From the NCBI GenBank assembly GCA_021791845.1, contig JAJYVT010000021.1, positions 1 to 45,951 of the forward strand: 45,951 nt of DNA, given 5' to 3'. The notes beneath the pieces were generated by a model, which had not been told where the DNA came from, ran no database searches, and worked only from the letters and a program-made list of their open reading frames with translations. Position 1 is the first letter of the stretch; every line of letters starts with the position of its first letter. This DNA comes from Actinomycetes bacterium. GTDB lineage: Bacteria > Actinomycetota > Acidimicrobiia > Acidimicrobiales > RAAP-2. The position numbers were made by a program, and so were the translations under genes. This document shows, in pieces, positions 38,733-45,951 of this stretch.

Positions 38733-39982
38733 GCCGGGATGCGCGATCCGAGCGGTGCGCCGGCGTCGCGCCCGCCGGCGAACGTCCGGACGAGCACGTC
38801 CACGGCCCGTCGGGCCCCGTCCAGGTCGAGCGGGCGACGAGGTCGGGCGGCGCCCGGCGAGGAACCGGTAGCACCCGCCGGCGCGCCGGCGTCGGCCGCC
38901 GAGGCACGCGCGACCGCGGCGGCAACCCTCTCGCCGAGGTCGCCGTGGCGGGGATCGACCAGTTGCACCAGGCCGCGCCCGGCAAAGGCTCGGGCCCGGA
39001 GCAGCTGCTCCCGACGCGGCCACACCCGGGGCACGACGACGACCGGGACCGACAGGGCGAGCAGCTCGCAGAGGGTGTTGTACCCGCCGCGGGTCACCAC
39101 GCACCGGGCGCCACGGGAGAGGGAGGGAAGGTCCCGCACGTGCTCCAGCACCGTCACGCGGAGGTTGGGGCCGAACCGGGCCACGGCCCGGTCGAGCGTC
39201 AGCCGGTCGGCGCGGCTCATGAGCGGCCCGGTGCACAGCACGGCCGGGCTGCCCACCCGCCGCGCCGCCTCGAGGGTCGCCACGAGCACGTCCACGCCGT
39301 CTCCGCCGCCCCCGACCGTGCCGAGCACGTAGCCCCCGGGGTCGGCAGCGCGGTCCGGCGTTGCCCGCTCCGAGGTGACGTAGCCGCAGAACTCGACCCG
39401 CGAGGCCAGCGGCTCGGGAATGTCGTAGGCGTCGACCACGTCGAACAGGTCCCGCTCGCCGTAGACGACGACCTGGTCGTAGACGGACGCCAGCGTCTCG
39501 TAGACGCCTTGGTCGGCCCAGACCGCCCGCACGCTCGCCGGCTCGTCGAGGATGTCGCGCAGCCCGAGCACCACCTTGGTCGCCAGCATCCGGGACTCGA
39601 TGGTCTCGAACACCGGCAGCAGCTCCCCCTTCAGGCCGTGCGGCGCGTGGTCGACCAGGAGCACGTCGGGCCGCCAACGCACCACGACGTCACGAAGGAC
39701 GGCACTGCGCGCCTGCTTGACCAGGGACATCGAGACGTTCGCCTCGACCGGCCGGTACTCCTCCGGCCCGATCTTGGTGACCGGCGGCAGCTGGGCACAG
39801 ACGAGGCGCTCGGGCCGGTCGACCCGGTCCAGCACCGGCGAGCCCGACGCCAGGACCACCTGCGGCGGGTGGCGCTCGCCGAGGAGGTGGCGGGCGATGG
39901 CGAGGTTGCGGCGGAGGTGCCCGAGCCCGTAGCTGTCGTGGGAGTAGAGCAGCACCTTGCCGAGGCGAGCGGCGCGGGTCAT
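38729..39982 (-). CDS. MurG/GT28-like predicted glycosyltransferase (COG4671 type)
   Basis: A 417-residue protein with a GT-B-like layout: VLLYSHDSYGLGHLRRNLAIARHL at the start, PDVLLVDHAPHGLKGELLPVFE in the middle and VVTRGGYNTLCELLALSVPVVVVPR near the C-terminus, which is the UDP-sugar binding motif of MurG/UGT-type enzymes. The last 50 residues are alanine-rich and poorly conserved. The ATG at 39982 overlaps the epimerase stop. The sugar and acceptor are unknown. It is the second gene of the operon. Confidence 0.85.
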   Translation of the reverse strand: MTRAARLGKVLLYSHDSYGLGHLRRNLAIARHLLGERHPPQVVLASGSPVLDRVDRPERLVCAQLPPVTKIGPEEYRPVEANVSMSLVKQARSAVLRDVVVRWRPDVLLVDHAPHGLKGELLPVFETIESRMLATKVVLGLRDILDEPASVRAVWADQGVYETLASVYDQVVVYGERDLFDVVDAYDIPEPLASRVEFCGYVTSERATPDRAADPGGYVLGTVGGGGDGVDVLVATLEAARRVGSPAVLCTGPLMSRADRLTLDRAVARFGPNLRVTVLEHVRDLPSLSRGARCVVTRGGYNTLCELLALSVPVVVVPRVWPRREQLLRARAFAGRGLVQLVDPRHGDLGERVAAAVARASAADAGAPAGATGSSPGAARPRRPLDLDGARRAVDVLVRTFAGGRDAGAPLGSRIPA

Positions 39983-41004
39983 GCCGACCGTGCCTCCTCG
40001 AGCTCGGCGCTCTCCCGGCGGTCGCGCACCCAGGCGACCTCGGCGCGGAAGCCGGCCTCGAAGGCCACCTGGGGACGAAAGTGGAGCAGCGCCACCGCCC
40101 GTGCGACGTCGGCCTCGGTGGCATGCACGTCACCGCGGGCGACCGGCAGCATCTGGACCCGGACGTCCCGGGCCACGAGCCTGCGCAACAGGTCCATGAC
40201 CTCGAGGAGCGTGACGCTGCTCCCGCCGCCGACGTTGACGGCGAGACCGGACGCGTCGGCGTCGGCGGCCGAGACCGTGGCCGCCACGATGTCGTCCACG
40301 TAGGTGAAGTCCCGGCGCTGGGTTCCGTCGCCGAAGAGCGTCAGCGGAAGTCCGCCCAGCGCGGCCTCGGCAAAGATCCGCAGACCCATGTCGGGCCGCT
40401 GGCCGGGGCCGTAGACGGTGAAGTACCGCAGCGCGACGGTCTCGAGATCGCCGTCGGCGGCATCCAGGCACATGCGCTCCGCCTCGAGCTTGGTTCGCCC
40501 GTACGGCGAGATCGGCTCGGGTCGGGCGTCCTCTCGGAACGGCGTCGGGCCGTTGCCGTAGACCGACGACGACGACGCGTAGACCACGCGCCGCACGCCG
40601 GCGGTACGAGCGGCAGCGAGGACTGCCCGGGTGGCGACCACATTGTCGTGGACGTAGCGGGGCTCGATGTCGAAGCTGGCCCGGACGCCGGCACGCCCGG
40701 CGAGGTGGAACACCACCTCGGCGCCGTCGAAGCACGGCTCGAGCGCCATCTCCGCCAGGTCCCCGGTGACCATCGTGAAGCCGCCGATGCGGGAGAGCGA
40801 CGCGGCGCGGGCCCGCTTCTCGGCGGGGTCGTAGCTGTCGGTGAAGCCGTCGATCCCGACGACGCTCCAACCCTCGTGGAGCAGCCGAGTCGCCAGTCTC
40901 GAGCCGATGAAGCCGGCGACGCCGGTGACCACGCAGCGGTACAGGCCGTGTCGCGTCGTTCGCTGGTCGAGTGGCTGCGGGAAGAGTCGGTCGTGTCGGT
41001 CCAT
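39979..41004 (-). CDS. NAD-dependent nucleotide-sugar epimerase/dehydratase
   Basis: A 341-residue extended SDR enzyme with GVAGFIGS at about residues 28-35 (NAD binding) and the active-site YGRTK (Y-x3-K). SSSSVYG and FGDGTQRRDFTYVDDIV fit UDP-glucose/UDP-glucuronate 4-epimerases. The first 22 residues are extra. It is the first gene of the operon; the start has GGAGGAACC upstream. It most likely supplies or epimerises the sugar nucleotide used by the downstream transferases, with the last gene (UDP-sugar dehydrogenase) supplying uronates. Confidence 0.92.
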   Translation of the reverse strand: MDRHDRLFPQPLDQRTTRHGLYRCVVTGVAGFIGSRLATRLLHEGWSVVGIDGFTDSYDPAEKRARAASLSRIGGFTMVTGDLAEMALEPCFDGAEVVFHLAGRAGVRASFDIEPRYVHDNVVATRAVLAAARTAGVRRVVYASSSSVYGNGPTPFREDARPEPISPYGRTKLEAERMCLDAADGDLETVALRYFTVYGPGQRPDMGLRIFAEAALGGLPLTLFGDGTQRRDFTYVDDIVAATVSAADADASGLAVNVGGGSSVTLLEVMDLLRRLVARDVRVQMLPVARGDVHATEADVARAVALLHFRPQVAFEAGFRAEVAWVRDRRESAELEEARSA

Positions 41005-41338
41005 GCGGTTCCTCCATGGGCTCGGCGGGGCACGGGAGCGCCGTCCCGCCTGGTCCTGTCATCCTGCGGATGGCGCATGACCGTTCGGTGAGTGGAAGAT
41101 GAGAGTTCTCTCATCGAGCGGCCCCGCTCGGCATCGACCCTCGAGCGGCTCAGGGTCGGAGTGCGGTTCTCCGTCGGTCGCAACGGGCCTCCGTCTCCTC
41201 CTGGGCCGATGCGTTGGTTCTCGCCGTGGCCGGGGGTGGCGATGCGGCCGCCGATCCCACGAACCACCAGCCTGCCTCGGAGATGTTTGCGCTACCGAAG
41301 CACGGGACACCTCCTTCTGGGTCCGAGGGAAGGTGAGG
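41005..41338. other. Divergent promoter region of polysaccharide operon and secreted repeat protein
   Basis: About 330 bases without a supported gene. It contains the 18-base perfect palindrome at 41098-41115 and, further right, a CCTTC...GAAGG small stem before the start of the repeat protein. I looked for c-di-GMP and c-di-AMP riboswitches and saw no full match. Confidence 0.55.
41098..41115. promoter_or_regulatory. Perfect 18-bp palindrome GATGAGAG-TT-CTCTCATC
   Basis: Two exact 8-bp arms separated by TT, located 94 bases upstream of the polysaccharide operon and 224 bases upstream of the secreted protein. The layout is that of a dimeric repressor or activator site. The bound protein is unknown. 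Confidence 0.6.
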
Positions 41339-42220
41339 ATGCAGATGCGGTTGCGTTCGGTGCTGGGTGCGATGACGACGGTGGCGATGGGGGCGGCCAT
41401 GGGCCCGGTGCTCTCGGGGAGCGCTGCCGGGGCGGCGACAGCACCGGCGGCGGCTGCCGCGTCTGCGGCGGGCTACTGGGAGGTGGCCTCCGACGGCGGG
41501 ATCTTCTCCTTCGGGTCCGCCGCCTTCCACGGGTCGATGGGCGGCACGCACCTGAACGCCCCCATCGTGGGCATGGCCGCCGACCCGGTCACCGGGGGCT
41601 ACTGGGAGGTGGCCTCCGACGGCGGGATCTTCTCCTTCGACGCCCCCTTCCACGGGTCGCTGGGCGGCACCCACCTGAACGCCCCCATCGTGGGGATGGC
41701 CGCCACCCCCACAGGGGGTGGGTACTGGCTGGCGGCTGCCGACGGCGGCGTCTTCACCTTCGGCAACGCCGGCTTCTACGGCTCCATGGGCGGCAAGGCG
41801 CTCCGTCAGCCCGTGTCCGGCATCGCCGCCTCGCCCTCGGGCAAGGGCTACGAGCTGGTGGCCAAGACAGGCGAGGTCTACGCCTTCGGTGACGCCGTCT
41901 CCAGCTGCACCGGCTACCTGGCGGAGGCCGGTCACTGGATCGGGATCGCCACCGACCCGGTCACCACCGGGTATTGGGTGGTGGCCTCCAACGGGGGAAT
42001 CGTCGGCTGTCAGGGAGCTCCGGTCGGGCTGGGCACACCGGGCGCGACGCCGCTCAACGCCCCCGTTGTCGGGATGGCGGCCACCCACGACGGCGGCGGG
42101 TACTGGGAGGTCGCCGCCGACGGCGGGATCTTCGCCTACGGCGACGCCGCCTTCGAGGGGTCGATGGGGGGCATGCACCTCAACCGGCCCATCGTCGGGA
42201 TGGCGGTCGCCCCGGGCTGA
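41339..42220 (+). CDS. Secreted beta-propeller-like protein of GYW..DGG repeats
   Basis: A 293-residue exported protein. A signal peptide is clear: MQMRLRS, then a hydrophobic stretch and an AGAATAPAAAA cleavage region (about residue 33). The rest consists of six repeats of about 40 residues with the pattern GYWEVASDGGIFSFG..AFHGSMGG..LNAPIVGMA, which probably forms a propeller. Two cysteines in the fourth and fifth repeats (SSCTGY, IVGCQG) may form a disulfide. Such proteins are abundant in Acidimicrobiia, so it supports that assignment. GGGAAGGTGAGG is the ribosome binding site. Function unknown; binding or cell-wall attachment are possible. Confidence 0.85.
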   Translation: MQMRLRSVLGAMTTVAMGAAMGPVLSGSAAGAATAPAAAAASAAGYWEVASDGGIFSFGSAAFHGSMGGTHLNAPIVGMAADPVTGGYWEVASDGGIFSFDAPFHGSLGGTHLNAPIVGMAATPTGGGYWLAAADGGVFTFGNAGFYGSMGGKALRQPVSGIAASPSGKGYELVAKTGEVYAFGDAVSSCTGYLAEAGHWIGIATDPVTTGYWVVASNGGIVGCQGAPVGLGTPGATPLNAPVVGMAATHDGGGYWEVAADGGIFAYGDAAFEGSMGGMHLNRPIVGMAVAPG

Positions 42221-42390
42221 GCGCAAGAGGTCGTTCCGGCGCCGGTGACCGACGCACCGACGCGCGCGGCGCAGGCAATCCCTTCGCAGTCCCCAAAGAT
42301 CAGTCAACAGAGCCCTGGACCCGTGTTCCGGACACTGGGCGGTCAACTTCTCGCGACGGGACCGCATCCCGGATCGCCGGAGGCGCCGAG

Positions 42391-42396
42391 TACCGT
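42391..42396 (+). promoter_or_regulatory. Leaderless -10 element for the methyltransferase
   Basis: TACCGT lies 6 bases before the GTG at 42403, with no Shine-Dalgarno. This supports a leaderless transcript and the chosen start. Confidence 0.45.
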
Positions 42397-42402
42397 GGCG
42401 GG

Positions 42403-43248
42403 GTGGACGTCGTCAACACGGACCAGGCCGAGCACTGGGCGTCGGTCGCGCCCACCTGGGTCGAGATCGAGGACCACCTGGAGCGGACGGCCGGCGGCCC
42501 GGGGCGCCGGGCGATGGACCGTCTGGACCTCCAGCCTGGGCAGGCGGTTCTCGACCTCGGCTGCGGGACCGGCCCGACGACGGTCGACCTGGCCCGCCGG
42601 GTCGGCCCCGACGGATCGGTGCTCGGGGTGGACATCGCGGCCGCGATGCTCGCCCGGGCCCGCGAGCGCGCCAGCCAGGAGGGTGCCTCCAACGTGCACT
42701 TCGTGCACGCCGATGTCCAGTGCTGCGACCTGGGCGTCGCCGCCTACGATCGGGCCTTCTCCCGCTTTGGCGTCATGTTCTACGCCGATCCCGTCGCCGC
42801 CTTCGCCAACGTGCGCACGGCGCTCAGGACCGGGGGGTCCCTGGGGTTCGTGTGCTGGCAGCACGTGATGGCAAACGAGTGGATGCTCGTCCCGGGCATG
42901 GCCGTGACGTCGGTCACGGGTTCGCCCCCCGCCATGCCCGAGCCGGGCCAGCCGGGCCCGTTCTCCCTGTGCGACGTGGACCGGGTGCACGCGGTGCTCG
43001 AGTCGGCGGGCTTCGCCGAGATCGAGGTGGTCCCCCACAACGACGTGATCAGCGCCCCGGAGCGCGAGGTCGGCGACTACGCCGCCATCGCCCTGCGGAT
43101 GGGCGCCGCCCGGGAGGCGCTGCGGGAGGCCGACGAGGCCACCATGGCCCGGGCCTTCGAGTGCGTGGCCTCGGCCCTGGCGGAAAAGGTGGAGGACGGG
43201 CAGCTGCGCCTGACCCGAGGCGTGCTCCTGGTCACGGCTCGGGCCTGA
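42403..43248 (+). CDS. SAM-dependent class I methyltransferase
   Basis: A 281-residue cytosolic methyltransferase. Motif I VLDLGCGTGPTTVDLA is at about residues 48-63, motif II is in GSVLGVDIAAAML, and the post-motif segments (VHFVHADVQ, SRFGVMFYADPVAAFAN) fit the UbiE/Methyltransf_25 group. The GTG at 42403 is chosen for the upstream TACCGT and because everything before it in the frame is non-conserved. It lies 83 bases before the nitrile hydratase genes but on its own promoter. The substrate is unknown. Confidence 0.9.
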   Translation: MDVVNTDQAEHWASVAPTWVEIEDHLERTAGGPGRRAMDRLDLQPGQAVLDLGCGTGPTTVDLARRVGPDGSVLGVDIAAAMLARARERASQEGASNVHFVHADVQCCDLGVAAYDRAFSRFGVMFYADPVAAFANVRTALRTGGSLGFVCWQHVMANEWMLVPGMAVTSVTGSPPAMPEPGQPGPFSLCDVDRVHAVLESAGFAEIEVVPHNDVISAPEREVGDYAAIALRMGAAREALREADEATMARAFECVASALAEKVEDGQLRLTRGVLLVTARA

Positions 43249-43330
43249 CCGCCCCCTCGCACCCAGGGCCGGGCGCTCGACGCAAGCCTCGGCAACCGGG
43301 TGCGGAACCGGGTGTGGGAGGATCGACCCG

Positions 43331-43915
43331 ATGGACGGCGTGCACGACCTGGGCGGAATGCACGGCTTCGGCTCGATCCCGGTGGAAGCCGACGACGAGC
43401 CGATCTTCCACCAGCCGTGGGAAGGGCGGGTGTGGGCCATCTCGGCGACGACCATGCGCCGCACGACCATCGACCGGTTCCGCTGGCACATCGAGCAGAT
43501 GCCTCCCGCTGCCTACCTCATCTCCTCGTACTACGCACGCTGGCTGTGGGCGGTGGAGCGGCTGGCCGCCGAGCAGGGACTGCTGGACGGGCCTGCTTCC
43601 GTACCCGTGGCACCCCGCCCGCCCTCGTCGACGCCGCGGTGGAACGGACGCTTCCGTCCCGGGCAGCCCGTGCGGGTCGCCAACCGCGTGACGGCCGGTC
43701 ATTGCCGGGTGCCGCGCTACCTCCGCCGGCAGGTCGGGCGGGTCGAGCGGGTCGCGTGCGCCTGGCCGAACCCCGGAGAGTCTGCGGCGCGGGGAACCTA
43801 CGGCGAGCCCGAGCTCGTCTACACCGTGGTCTTCGCCGCCGAGGACCTCTTCGGCCCAGGCGCCGACCACGTGCTGAGCGCGGACCTGAGCGAGCGCGAC
43901 CTGGAGGCACCGTGA
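43331..43915 (+). CDS. nthB: Nitrile hydratase beta subunit
   Basis: A 194-residue subunit that begins with the diagnostic MDGVHDLGGMHGFGSI. The core FHQPWEGRVWAI and the RWHIEQMPPAAYLISSYYARWL region are typical; the last 100 residues carry the SH3-like beta domain (RFRPGQPVRVANRV, HCRVPRYLRRQVG, LYTVVF). It lacks part of the usual insert, being shorter than the 210-230 residues of most beta subunits. The ATG at 43331 has GGGAGGATCG upstream. The beta-then-alpha order with a GTGA overlap matches the cobalt-type nhlBA operons. Confidence 0.95.
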   Translation: MDGVHDLGGMHGFGSIPVEADDEPIFHQPWEGRVWAISATTMRRTTIDRFRWHIEQMPPAAYLISSYYARWLWAVERLAAEQGLLDGPASVPVAPRPPSSTPRWNGRFRPGQPVRVANRVTAGHCRVPRYLRRQVGRVERVACAWPNPGESAARGTYGEPELVYTVVFAAEDLFGPGADHVLSADLSERDLEAP

Positions 43916-44514
43916 GCGAGCTGACACCGGGCCGGCGCGCCGAGCTGCTGGAGCAGCGGCTCGTCGAGCACGGCCACGTCCACCCCGACGATCTCGACGC
44001 GGCCGTGGCCGCCGCCGAGTCCCCCGCCGGCGATCAGCCGAGCACGGCCCTCGGGGCTCGCGTGGTGGCCCGGGCCTGGGCCGAGCCGGACTTTCGAGAC
44101 CGCCTGGTCGCCCAGCCGGTCGAGACGTTGTCCGAGTACGTGCCGCAGCCGGTGCCGATCGCCGTGCTGGTCGACACGCCCACCCTGCACCACGTGATCG
44201 TGTGCACGCTCTGTTCGTGCTACCCGAGTGCGCTGCTCGGCAACCCGCCCGCCTGGTACAAGAGCTTCGAGTACCGGAGCCTGGTCGTCCGCGAGCCGCG
44301 TGCCGTGCTCGCCGAGTTCGGCACCGAGCTCGACCCGGGGGTCGAGATCCGGGTGCACGACTCCACCGCCGAACAGCGGTACCTGGTGCTCCCGCTGCGC
44401 CCCGGGGGCACCGACGGTTGGAGCCAGGAGCAACTGGCGCGGCTCGTCACCCGTAACTCGATGATCGGCACCGGCCGCCCGCTGCCCCCGGCCGGAGCGG
44501 CGGCGTCGGGCTGA
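43912..44514 (+). CDS. nthA: Nitrile hydratase alpha subunit, cobalt type
   Basis: A 200-residue metal-bearing subunit that hydrates nitriles to amides with the beta subunit. The metal site VCTLCSC is at about residues 97-103 (C98, C101, C103); threonine after the first cysteine marks the cobalt-dependent form, whereas iron enzymes have serine. The downstream YPSALLGNPPAWYKS is fully conserved. The GTG at 43912 overlaps the beta stop. No beta-like activator/cobalt-insertion gene (NhlE type) follows; the next gene is unrelated and on the opposite strand. The product could feed an amidase or be part of aldoxime/nitrile use. Confidence 0.96.
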   Translation: MSELTPGRRAELLEQRLVEHGHVHPDDLDAAVAAAESPAGDQPSTALGARVVARAWAEPDFRDRLVAQPVETLSEYVPQPVPIAVLVDTPTLHHVIVCTLCSCYPSALLGNPPAWYKSFEYRSLVVREPRAVLAEFGTELDPGVEIRVHDSTAEQRYLVLPLRPGGTDGWSQEQLARLVTRNSMIGTGRPLPPAGAAASG

Positions 44515-44518
44515 GCTC

Positions 44519-44555
44519 GGCCACTCGGGCCACTCGGGCCACTCGGCCACTCGGG
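44519..44555. repeat. 9-bp tandem repeat after nitrile hydratase genes
   Basis: Four units of GGCCACTCGG-type sequence, with one shortened copy, in the 68-base convergent gap. It may act in termination or be a neutral minisatellite. Confidence 0.8.
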
Positions 44556-44582
44556 CGCGACCGGTCGTTGCCGGCGCCCAGC

Positions 44583-45053
44583 TCATCCGGCGCGCAGGTC
44601 GCCCACCTGTTCGGCGTACCACGGTGCGCTCACGTGCTCGACGATCTCGCGGAGGGTCCAGTGGGGCGCACGTGACGCGTCCCAGGCCGTCGGACCGGCG
44701 GCGCCCATCCGCAGCGCGTACACGCGGCCGAGCCGGCGAAGTCGCTGGGAGGCCTCATTGAGGTCCGCCTCGGTGAAGGGAGCCCAGTCGCTCGCCACGG
44801 TGACGAGGCTGGCGTGCCAGTGGTCGGGCTCGCACTCCGCCCCGGCCAGCAGGGCCTCGATCTCGGCGAGGTGGTCGATCAGGTGGTCGGTGTAGCGCCG
44901 GATCACCTTGTTCGGCGTGTACAGCCGGTCCCCGTCGTCGCTGAGCCGCGGCCGCCCGTCCCATGCCAGCCACGTCCGGGCCAGCTCGAGCGTGCGAGCG
45001 ACGCCCCGCTCCACGAGGAGCGTCGGGTCGGTCGAGGGTTGCGCCGTCGTCAT
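44583..45053 (-). CDS. DinB-like four-helix protein
   Basis: A 156-residue protein of the DinB/YfiT-like metal-binding four-helix class. It has LARTWLAWDGRPRLS, the histidine-rich HLIDHLAEIEALL and the C-terminal HWTLREIVEHVSAPWYAEQ, with histidines that could bind a metal. These proteins are often thiol or metal-dependent transferases. It is convergent with the nitrile hydratase genes and divergent from the ArsR-type regulator, 65 bases away, which suggests shared control by that regulator. The enzymatic role is unknown. Confidence 0.75.
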   Translation of the reverse strand: MTTAQPSTDPTLLVERGVARTLELARTWLAWDGRPRLSDDGDRLYTPNKVIRRYTDHLIDHLAEIEALLAGAECEPDHWHASLVTVASDWAPFTEADLNEASQRLRRLGRVYALRMGAAGPTAWDASRAPHWTLREIVEHVSAPWYAEQVGDLRAG

Positions 45054-45106
45054 GGGCGTCAGGGTAGGGCCGGAACCCTTCGGAGTTTCCCGAAGTGTGC
45101 TGGCGG

Positions 45107-45112
45107 TAGCCT
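45107..45112 (+). promoter_or_regulatory. Leaderless -10 element for the ArsR-type regulator
   Basis: TAGCCT lies 6 bases before the GTG at 45119. No Shine-Dalgarno is seen in the 65-base divergent gap. Confidence 0.5.
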
Positions 45113-45118
45113 GCCGGC

Positions 45119-45829
45119 GTGGACGTCGACTTCACGGTGCTCGGGCGGCTGCTCGCGAACCCCGGCCGGTCCCGGATGCTGGGGTTCCTGCTCGACGGCA
45201 GCCCGATGGCGGCCTCCGAGCTGGCGCGACGGGCGGGCGTCGCGGCCTCGACGGCGAGCGAGCACCTCCAGCAGCTCGTGGCCGGAGGGTTGGTGGTGGC
45301 GGAGGCCCGGGGCAGGCAGCGCGAGTTCAGCATCGCCGGAGCGGACGTCGCGGAAGCACTCGAGGCGATCAGCAGGATCTGCCCCCCGGTGGCGGTCCGG
45401 TCGTTCCGAGCCTCGACGGAAGCGCAGGCGTTGCACTTCGCACGAACCTGCTACGACCACGTCGCCGGGGTCCTCGGCGTGGCGCTGCTCGACGCCATGC
45501 TCGCCGGGCGCTGGCTCGACGAGCGGGACGGCGCCCACGTCCTCGGCCCGGCGTCGAGCGAACGCTTCGCCCGTCTCGGGATGGACCTCGGGGCGATCGC
45601 AGCGTCGCGCCGGCCGGTGATCCGGTCCTGCGTGGACTGGACGGTCCGGCGCCCGCACGTGGGGGGCGGGCTCGGCGCCGCGCTGTGCGGCGCGCTGTTC
45701 GAGCGCGGGTGGGTGGCCCGCTCCGACCGCCGCCGAGGGTTGGTCGTCACCCGCGCCGGGGCCCGCGGCTTCCAGGAGACGTTCGGTGTCGACGCGACCG
45801 CGCTCGAGCAGCGGCCCGGGCCGGCCTAG
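45119..45829 (+). CDS. ArsR-family winged-helix transcriptional regulator
   Basis: A 236-residue regulator with an N-terminal winged helix (about residues 5-75: LGRLLANPGRSRMLGFLLDG, ASELARRAGVAASTASEHLQQLVAGGLV, REFSIAG). It is longer than classical ArsR/SmtB proteins because of a 150-residue C-terminal domain, as in the KstR-unrelated ArsR subfamily with a second winged-helix-like region (RSDRRRGLVVTRAG). The usual metal cysteines are absent from the recognition helix; C88, C106 and others may still bind. Divergent from the DinB-like gene, so likely its regulator. Confidence 0.88.
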   Translation: MDVDFTVLGRLLANPGRSRMLGFLLDGSPMAASELARRAGVAASTASEHLQQLVAGGLVVAEARGRQREFSIAGADVAEALEAISRICPPVAVRSFRASTEAQALHFARTCYDHVAGVLGVALLDAMLAGRWLDERDGAHVLGPASSERFARLGMDLGAIAASRRPVIRSCVDWTVRRPHVGGGLGAALCGALFERGWVARSDRRRGLVVTRAGARGFQETFGVDATALEQRPGPA

Positions 45830-45838
45830 ATAGCTTGA

Positions 45839-45853
45839 GCCGGCGAAGCCGGC
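45839..45853. terminator. GC-rich hairpin, probable bidirectional terminator
   Basis: GCCGGC-GAA-GCCGGC forms a 6-bp stem with a 3-base loop. Outer CTTGA and TCAAG can extend it. It lies between the ArsR-type gene and a convergent partial gene; a short TTT follows on the plus strand. Confidence 0.5.
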
Positions 45854-45869
45854 ACAGTTGAGTCAAGTT

Positions 45870-45951
45870 TCACGCGGCCCGTGCAGATTCCCCGATGAAG
45901 TCACCGATGGCCTGATCGAGACGGTCGAACTGGCGCCGCAGTGGCGTGGGG
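45870..45951 (-). CDS. Partial CDS of unknown function at the right edge
   Basis: The last 26 residues of a gene on the minus strand (LRRQFDRLDQAIGDFIGESA...) end at a TGA at 45870-45872. The sequence has a helical, amphipathic look. Too little is present to identify it. Confidence 0.5.
   Translation of the reverse strand, partial: PTPLRRQFDRLDQAIGDFIGESARAA

Noticed and set aside
41236..41330. Possible c-di-GMP or c-di-AMP riboswitch before the secreted repeat protein
   Set aside because: Some fragments (GCGCAAAC on the minus strand) look similar, but the core elements and paired stems are missing.
1..45951. Insertion sequences, prophage, tRNA or rRNA genes
   Set aside because: No transposase motifs, terminal repeats with target duplications, cloverleaf or rRNA-like sequence were recognised by eye.

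Overview
The window is 46 kb of very GC-rich DNA (third codon positions almost all G/C, frequent GTG starts) from an actinobacterium. The gene set suits the class Acidimicrobiia: a secreted protein built of GYW..DGG-type repeats, GGDEF/EAL signalling, nitrile hydratase, nitrilase and a DUF2249/hemerythrin cluster. The class assignment is inference; no rRNA or tRNA marker is present. I see no insertion sequence, prophage or CRISPR array.

Region 1 (1-5.5 kb, minus strand) looks like a dormancy and ribosome-protection block: an Hsp20 chaperone, a phosphate transporter with its DUF47 partner, and a two-gene operon coding for an eRF1-like (baeRF/Vms1-type) protein and a five-domain ribosome hibernation factor. 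DosR/DevR-like palindromes lie in front of both the Hsp20 gene and the baeRF-HPF operon, and a clear TPP riboswitch lies between the second palindrome and baeRF. Region 2 (5.5-9 kb, minus) has an acyl-CoA ligase, an unknown protein and an acetate transporter.

Region 3 (8.9-19.5 kb) is the most distinctive part. A COG2345/SufR-like regulator with conserved cysteines, an HMA-like protein, a 30-residue small ORF, a hemerythrin-DUF2249 fusion with an overlapping [4Fe-4S] ferredoxin, a heme-copper-oxidase-like membrane protein, a DUF2249/MIP18/DUF488 group and an NHL-repeat protein are interspersed with copies of one promoter/operator architecture: a CTAG-N6-CTAG dyad placed so that its end is 2 nt upstream of a TATACT-like -10. 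I read this as a regulon, probably for nitric oxide, oxygen or Fe-S stress. Ordinary genes lie between (DUF1348, Rieske, AlkA-like glycosylase, AhpD-like, nitrilase).

Region 4 (20.9-30.6 kb) carries nitronate monooxygenase, a TetR/SDR divergent pair with an 11-bp inverted-repeat operator, an aquaporin, release factor 3, tryptophan 2,3-dioxygenase, a PAS-GGDEF-EAL protein and a response regulator. Region 5 (30.6-41 kb, minus) has the sensor kinase with a repeat-rich membrane protein and a tightly overlapped six-gene surface-polysaccharide operon. Region 6 (41.3-46 kb, mostly plus) has the secreted repeat protein, a methyltransferase, cobalt-type nitrile hydratase (beta then alpha), a DinB-like protein and an ArsR-type regulator. 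Four genes have the layout of leaderless transcripts (TANNNT 6-7 nt before the start codon).
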